DNA of 8,898 bases from Fen-1258 sp964595365 (GTDB lineage Bacteria > Bacteroidota > Ignavibacteria > Ignavibacteriales > Melioribacteraceae): positions 1 to 8,898 of the forward strand of contig CAZQQC010000124.1 of NCBI GenBank assembly GCA_964595365.1. The letters run 5' to 3'. The translations under genes and the position numbers were made by a program. The notes beneath the pieces were generated by a model. That model worked only from the letters and a program-made list of their open reading frames with translations, was not told the DNA's origin and did no database searches. Below, one piece after another: positions 6,695 to 8,898 of this stretch; the first letter of the stretch is position 1; the number at the start of each line of letters is the position of its first letter.

Positions 6695-7563
6695 CTCTTT
6701 TCCCTCAGCCTAAAGAAATCGACAAGCGGTTTTACATACGAGCCCGAAGTTTCTATATCGATTGAGTCCAATCTGCTCGAGATGAATAAATTTTTTCTGT
6801 ATTCGAGCCAGCGGCTGTATTCTTTGGTAATCGATTCACGAACTATTTTATTGCCGGTATCTATAAATCTTATTTCATTTGTTTCAGCATCGCGGAATTT
6901 AATCAAGCCGGCGCTGATGATAGACTTTTCCCGCGGGTCGCGAAGTACAATTCCTATCAGATCATGTTTCTTGCCTACTATTCTCAAAATTTTGTCGTAA
7001 CCGGCATCCATAAAGTCGGAGATCAAAAATACAATCGCTTTCTTTTTTATTGTATGACTGAAATACTCGAGCGCCTGACGAATATTGGTTTGATTACCTT
7101 CCGGTTGAAATGAAAGTACTTCACGGATGATTCTTAAGACGTGGCTTTTCCCTTTTCTGGGAGGAACAAATTTTTCTATTCTATCGGTAAAAAGTATCAG
7201 CCCAACCTTGTCGTTGTTCTTCAAAGCCGAGAAAGCAAGAATAGCGCTGAGCTCTGCGGCAATTTGTTGCTTCGTCTTTTCTACAGAACCGAAAACAAGC
7301 GAGCCGCTTAGGTCCACCAGCAGCATAACTGTAAGTTCGCGTTCCTCTTCAAATATTTTTATGAAAGGATGACCGAACCGTGCGCTCACATTCCAGTCGA
7401 TACTTCTGATATCATCGCCTATATTGTATTCGCGTACTTCCGAGAATTCAATTCCCCTTCCTTTAAAAACTGAATGATACTCGCCGGAAAAGACATCATT
7501 TACAATTCCGCGGGTGCGAATCTCGATCTGTTTTACTTGTTTTAGTAATTCTTTTGTCAGCAT
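6688..7563 (-). CDS. DUF58 / vWA-like soluble protein of the MoxR system
   Basis: 291 residues. The DUF58 signature is at about 35-62: GRGIEFSEVREYNIGDDIRS then IDWNVSAR. A vWA-like fold follows with a metal-site motif DLSGS (Asp84/Ser86/Ser88), Thr159 in NQTNIRQAL and Asp183 in LISDFMD, so all MIDAS positions appear to be kept. There is no signal peptide or membrane helix: this is the short cytosolic form of DUF58, not the longer form with two N-terminal spans. The N-terminal LLKQVKQIEIRTRGIVNDVFSGEYHSVFKG is standard, which supports the ATG at 7561-7563, although no Shine-Dalgarno sequence precedes it; instead a heptad repeat runs almost to the start codon. It follows moxR by 66 bases and is the usual partner of that ATPase. 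It is inferred to present a substrate to MoxR or to be remodelled by it. Confidence 0.94.
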   Translation of the reverse strand: MLTKELLKQVKQIEIRTRGIVNDVFSGEYHSVFKGRGIEFSEVREYNIGDDIRSIDWNVSARFGHPFIKIFEEERELTVMLLVDLSGSLVFGSVEKTKQQIAAELSAILAFSALKNNDKVGLILFTDRIEKFVPPRKGKSHVLRIIREVLSFQPEGNQTNIRQALEYFSHTIKKKAIVFLISDFMDAGYDKILRIVGKKHDLIGIVLRDPREKSIISAGLIKFRDAETNEIRFIDTGNKIVRESITKEYSRWLEYRKNLFISSRLDSIDIETSGSYVKPLVDFFRLREKRW

Positions 7564-7565
7564 AG

Positions 7566-7627
7566 TTAGTCAATTGTCAGAAGTCATTAGTCATTTCAAT
7601 TCCGAATGACTATTGACCGATGACTTT
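7566..7627 (-). repeat. Inverted heptad repeat / hairpin between moxR and DUF58
   Basis: On the plus strand four 7-base units end in GTCA: TTAGTCA (7566-7572), ATTGTCA (7573-7579), GAAGTCA (7580-7586), TTAGTCA (7587-7593). After a 13-base centre, three units start with TGAC: TGACTAT (7607-7613), TGACCGA (7614-7620), TGACTTT (7621-7627). The halves are inverted, so the RNA can fold: TAGTCATT (7588-7595) pairs with AATGACTA (7605-7612) around a 9-base loop. A single mismatch follows, then a 4-bp GTCA/TGAC block, a 3x3 internal loop and another 4-bp block. The array fills nearly the whole spacer, from just after the moxR stop to three bases before the DUF58 ATG. No U-run follows the stem in the direction of transcription, so it is not an intrinsic terminator for this operon. 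Confidence 0.85.
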
Positions 7628-7629
7628 TT

Positions 7630-8613
7630 TCATGGTACTTCAATCTTATTCAAAATTTTTGAAATGATAGTTTCCGAAGTTATATCCTCGGCTTCAGCTT
7701 CGTAAGTTACTGCAACACGGTGGCGCAAAACATCGGCACAAATGGAACGAACATCTTCTGGTATTACGTATCCTCTTCTTCGAATGAATGCGATAGCACG
7801 AGCGCCGAGAGCCAGGTTAATTGAAGCACGCGGCGACGCACCATAACTAATTAATTCCGTCAGTTCATCTAATCCGTAATCTTTTGGATTTCTTGTTGCA
7901 AATACAATATCAAGAATATACTTCTCAATTTTTTCGTCAACATAAATTTCGTGAACAAGTTTTCTTGCTTTCAAAATATCTTCCGGTTTTATGACCGGAT
8001 TGATTGCCGGCATTTCATTAGCAGTGTTCAATTTCATAATTTTTTGTTCTTCGTCGCGCGAAGGATAAGTGATTTTCACTTTCAGCATGAACCGATCTAC
8101 CTGTGCTTCCGGCAAAGGATAAGTTCCTTCCTGCTCAATCGGGTTTTGGGTGGCAAGCACAAGAAACGGCTCATCTAATTTAAAAGTTGTATCGCCAATA
8201 GTAACCTGACGCTCCTGCATTGCTTCAAGAAGTGCACTCTGCACTTTTGCAGGAGAGCGGTTGATTTCATCTGCCAAAATAAAATTGGCGAAGACAGGAC
8301 CTTTTTTAATTGTAAAGTTTCCATCTTTCTGATTATAGATCAAAGTTCCGATCAGATCTGCCGGAAGAAGATCTGGAGTAAATTGTATTCTCTGGAATCT
8401 AGCTTTCATAGAAGTTGCAAGAGATTTGATTGCGAGCGTTTTTGCCAAACCCGGCACGCCTTCCAGTAAAACATGTCCGTTGCCCAGGAGACCGACAACA
8501 AGGCGTTCGAGCATTGCTTTTTGCCCTACTATTGTCTTTCCGACTTCGTTAAAAAGCAGATCGATAAACTCGCTTTCCCCTCTAATTCTATCGTTGAGTG
8601 CTGTAATATCCAA
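7630..8613 (-). CDS. moxR: MoxR-family AAA+ ATPase
   Basis: 327 residues, the usual length for a MoxR ATPase (AAA_3 plus lid). Visible motifs in order: VGQ (29-31), Walker A GVPGLAKT (52-59), FTPDLLPADLIGT (78-90), Walker B FILADE (111-116) with INRSPAKVQSALLEAMQERQV, sensor 1 Asn157 in ATQNPIEQEGTYPLPEAQVDRF with Arg174 as likely arginine finger, and sensor 2 GASPRA (258-263). All catalytic residues are present. The start is a TTG at 8611-8613: the open frame upstream to the stop at 8659-8661 has no ATG or GTG, the first internal Met (34) would delete the VGQ motif, and a GAGGG lies six bases before the TTG. First gene of the operon. MoxR proteins act as chaperone-like remodelers that work with vWA proteins; here the partners are likely DUF58 and the Bat proteins. 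Cytosolic. Confidence 0.96.
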   Translation of the reverse strand: MDITALNDRIRGESEFIDLLFNEVGKTIVGQKAMLERLVVGLLGNGHVLLEGVPGLAKTLAIKSLATSMKARFQRIQFTPDLLPADLIGTLIYNQKDGNFTIKKGPVFANFILADEINRSPAKVQSALLEAMQERQVTIGDTTFKLDEPFLVLATQNPIEQEGTYPLPEAQVDRFMLKVKITYPSRDEEQKIMKLNTANEMPAINPVIKPEDILKARKLVHEIYVDEKIEKYILDIVFATRNPKDYGLDELTELISYGASPRASINLALGARAIAFIRRRGYVIPEDVRSICADVLRHRVAVTYEAEAEDITSETIISKILNKIEVP

Positions 8614-8619
8614 TTTGAA

Positions 8620-8624
8620 CCCTC
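8620..8624 (-). promoter_or_regulatory. Shine-Dalgarno site of moxR
   Basis: GAGGG on the minus strand, six bases before the TTG at 8611-8613. It is the main reason to accept the TTG as the start codon. Confidence 0.7.
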
Positions 8625-8653
8625 GCTGTTTTTGTAATTCGAATATTTTCTTA

Positions 8654-8661
8654 CAAACTTA
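8654..8661 (-). promoter_or_regulatory. Possible Bacteroidota-type -7 box
   Basis: TAAGTTTG on the minus strand matches the Bacteroides -7 consensus TAnnTTTG exactly. No TTTG is present 19-21 bases further upstream, so the -33 half is missing. It would start transcription about 35 bases before moxR. It competes with the sigma70-like promoter further upstream, which is the better overall match. Confidence 0.25.
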
Positions 8662-8695
8662 TGTCTAATCTAGTTTCGAAAATTTTTAAAAATCT

Positions 8696-8724
8696 TTTAA
8701 ACACTAAATTTTTTTGCGTGTCAA
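8696..8724 (-). promoter_or_regulatory. Sigma70-like promoter of the moxR-bat operon
   Basis: On the minus strand there is an exact -35 hexamer TTGACA (8719-8724), a spacer of exactly 17 bases that includes an A-tract, and TTTAAA (8696-8701, four of six matches to TATAAT). Transcription would start near 8689 and give a leader of about 75 bases before the moxR start. No other gene separates it from moxR, so it is the best candidate for driving the whole operon. Confidence 0.6.
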
Positions 8725-8755
8725 TATAAGAAATTTATTTTTTTTCGGGATTAAG

Positions 8756-8801
8756 CCGCCCGGTAAATACTTATAGCGATCCGGCGGGAAGATATAGCGT
8801 T
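8756..8801. promoter_or_regulatory. GC-rich stem and TATAGCGnT direct repeat upstream of the operon promoter
   Basis: CCGCC (8756-8760) can pair with GGCGG (8783-8787), extended by GG/CC after one bulged base. TATAGCGAT (8772-8780) and TATAGCGTT (8793-8801) form a direct repeat spaced 21 bases apart, about two helical turns. This is the only G+C-rich patch in an otherwise AT-rich divergent intergenic region, so it could be an operator for either the moxR operon or the divergent gene. Nothing else gene-like is seen between the moxR promoter and the right edge of the window. Confidence 0.3.
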
Positions 8802-8890
8802 TTCAAGGCTGGTATCAATTGTTGTATAAATGAATAAAATATTGTTTAAACCACATTATTCTTTTGGAGGTCTAACTCTAAATAAAATTC

Positions 8891-8896
8891 AAGGAG
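8891..8896 (+). promoter_or_regulatory. Ribosome binding site of a divergent gene beyond the window
   Basis: AAGGAG at the extreme right edge reads rightward and would suit a start codon a few bases past the end of the window. A second purine-rich GGAGG occurs at 8866-8870 with no start codon behind it. The gene itself is not visible, so its nature is unknown. No clear sigma70 promoter pair was found in front of it; TAAAAT (8835-8840) and TATAAA (8825-8830) are possible -10 boxes without good -35 partners. Confidence 0.45.
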
Positions 8897-8898
8897 TA

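Noticed and set aside
7566..7629. The moxR/DUF58 hairpin as an intrinsic terminator
   Set aside because: The T-run (7625-7630) follows the stem only on the plus strand, where no gene ends. In the direction of the operon an A-run precedes the stem and no U-run follows it.
8725..8898. A small RNA or tRNA gene in the right-hand intergenic region
   Set aside because: No cloverleaf, CCA end, or strong stem with U-run was seen; only the short GC-rich stem at 8756-8787.

Overview
The window holds one long operon-like gene block on the minus strand. It is a complete, recognisable MoxR/Bat ('Bacteroides aerotolerance') locus. Low G+C, small intergenic gaps, the gene set (moxR, DUF58, BatD-like, batA, batB, batC, batD, batE) and the style of the proteins (K/N/I-rich, BatC with a Q/N/K tail) point to the Bacteroidota/Chlorobiota/Ignavibacteriota group. 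An Ignavibacteria-like genome is my best guess, but a window this size cannot settle it.

Layout, in the direction of transcription (right to left): an upstream AT-rich region (8614-8898) with a good sigma70-like promoter facing leftward and, at its far right edge, a rightward ribosome binding site for a divergent gene that starts beyond the window. Then moxR (AAA+ ATPase, TTG start), a soluble DUF58/vWA protein, a 319-residue signal peptide/Ig-like/one-membrane-span protein resembling a short BatD, batA and batB (membrane-anchored vWA proteins), batC (secreted TPR protein with a low-complexity tail), batD (large Ig-like membrane protein), batE (TPR, two membrane spans, SH3-like) and, after a 99-base gap, the N-terminal 52 codons of an M48/Ste24-type membrane metallopeptidase that runs off the left edge.

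How the parts probably work together: MoxR and DUF58 have no export signal or membrane span and should be cytosolic. The vWA domains of BatA and BatB, the TPRs of BatC and BatE and the Ig-like domains of both BatD-type proteins are predicted to face the periplasm, from signal peptides and positive-inside charges. The two BatD-type proteins each also carry a similar helical domain on the cytosolic side, so they are candidates for linking the MoxR/DUF58 motor to the periplasmic vWA proteins. The biochemical role of Bat systems is not firmly established; the aerotolerance name comes from an early Bacteroides phenotype.

The most unusual signal is at DNA level. Four of the seven junctions between operon genes are overlapping or nearly abutting. 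The three real spacers (moxR/DUF58, batA/batB, batC/batD) all contain short sequence units with a 7-base period. One is a strict five-unit AATT array. One is an inverted array that folds into a heptad-periodic hairpin reaching almost to the DUF58 start codon. One is weaker. No RNA genes, CRISPR arrays, insertion sequences or pseudogenes were seen.
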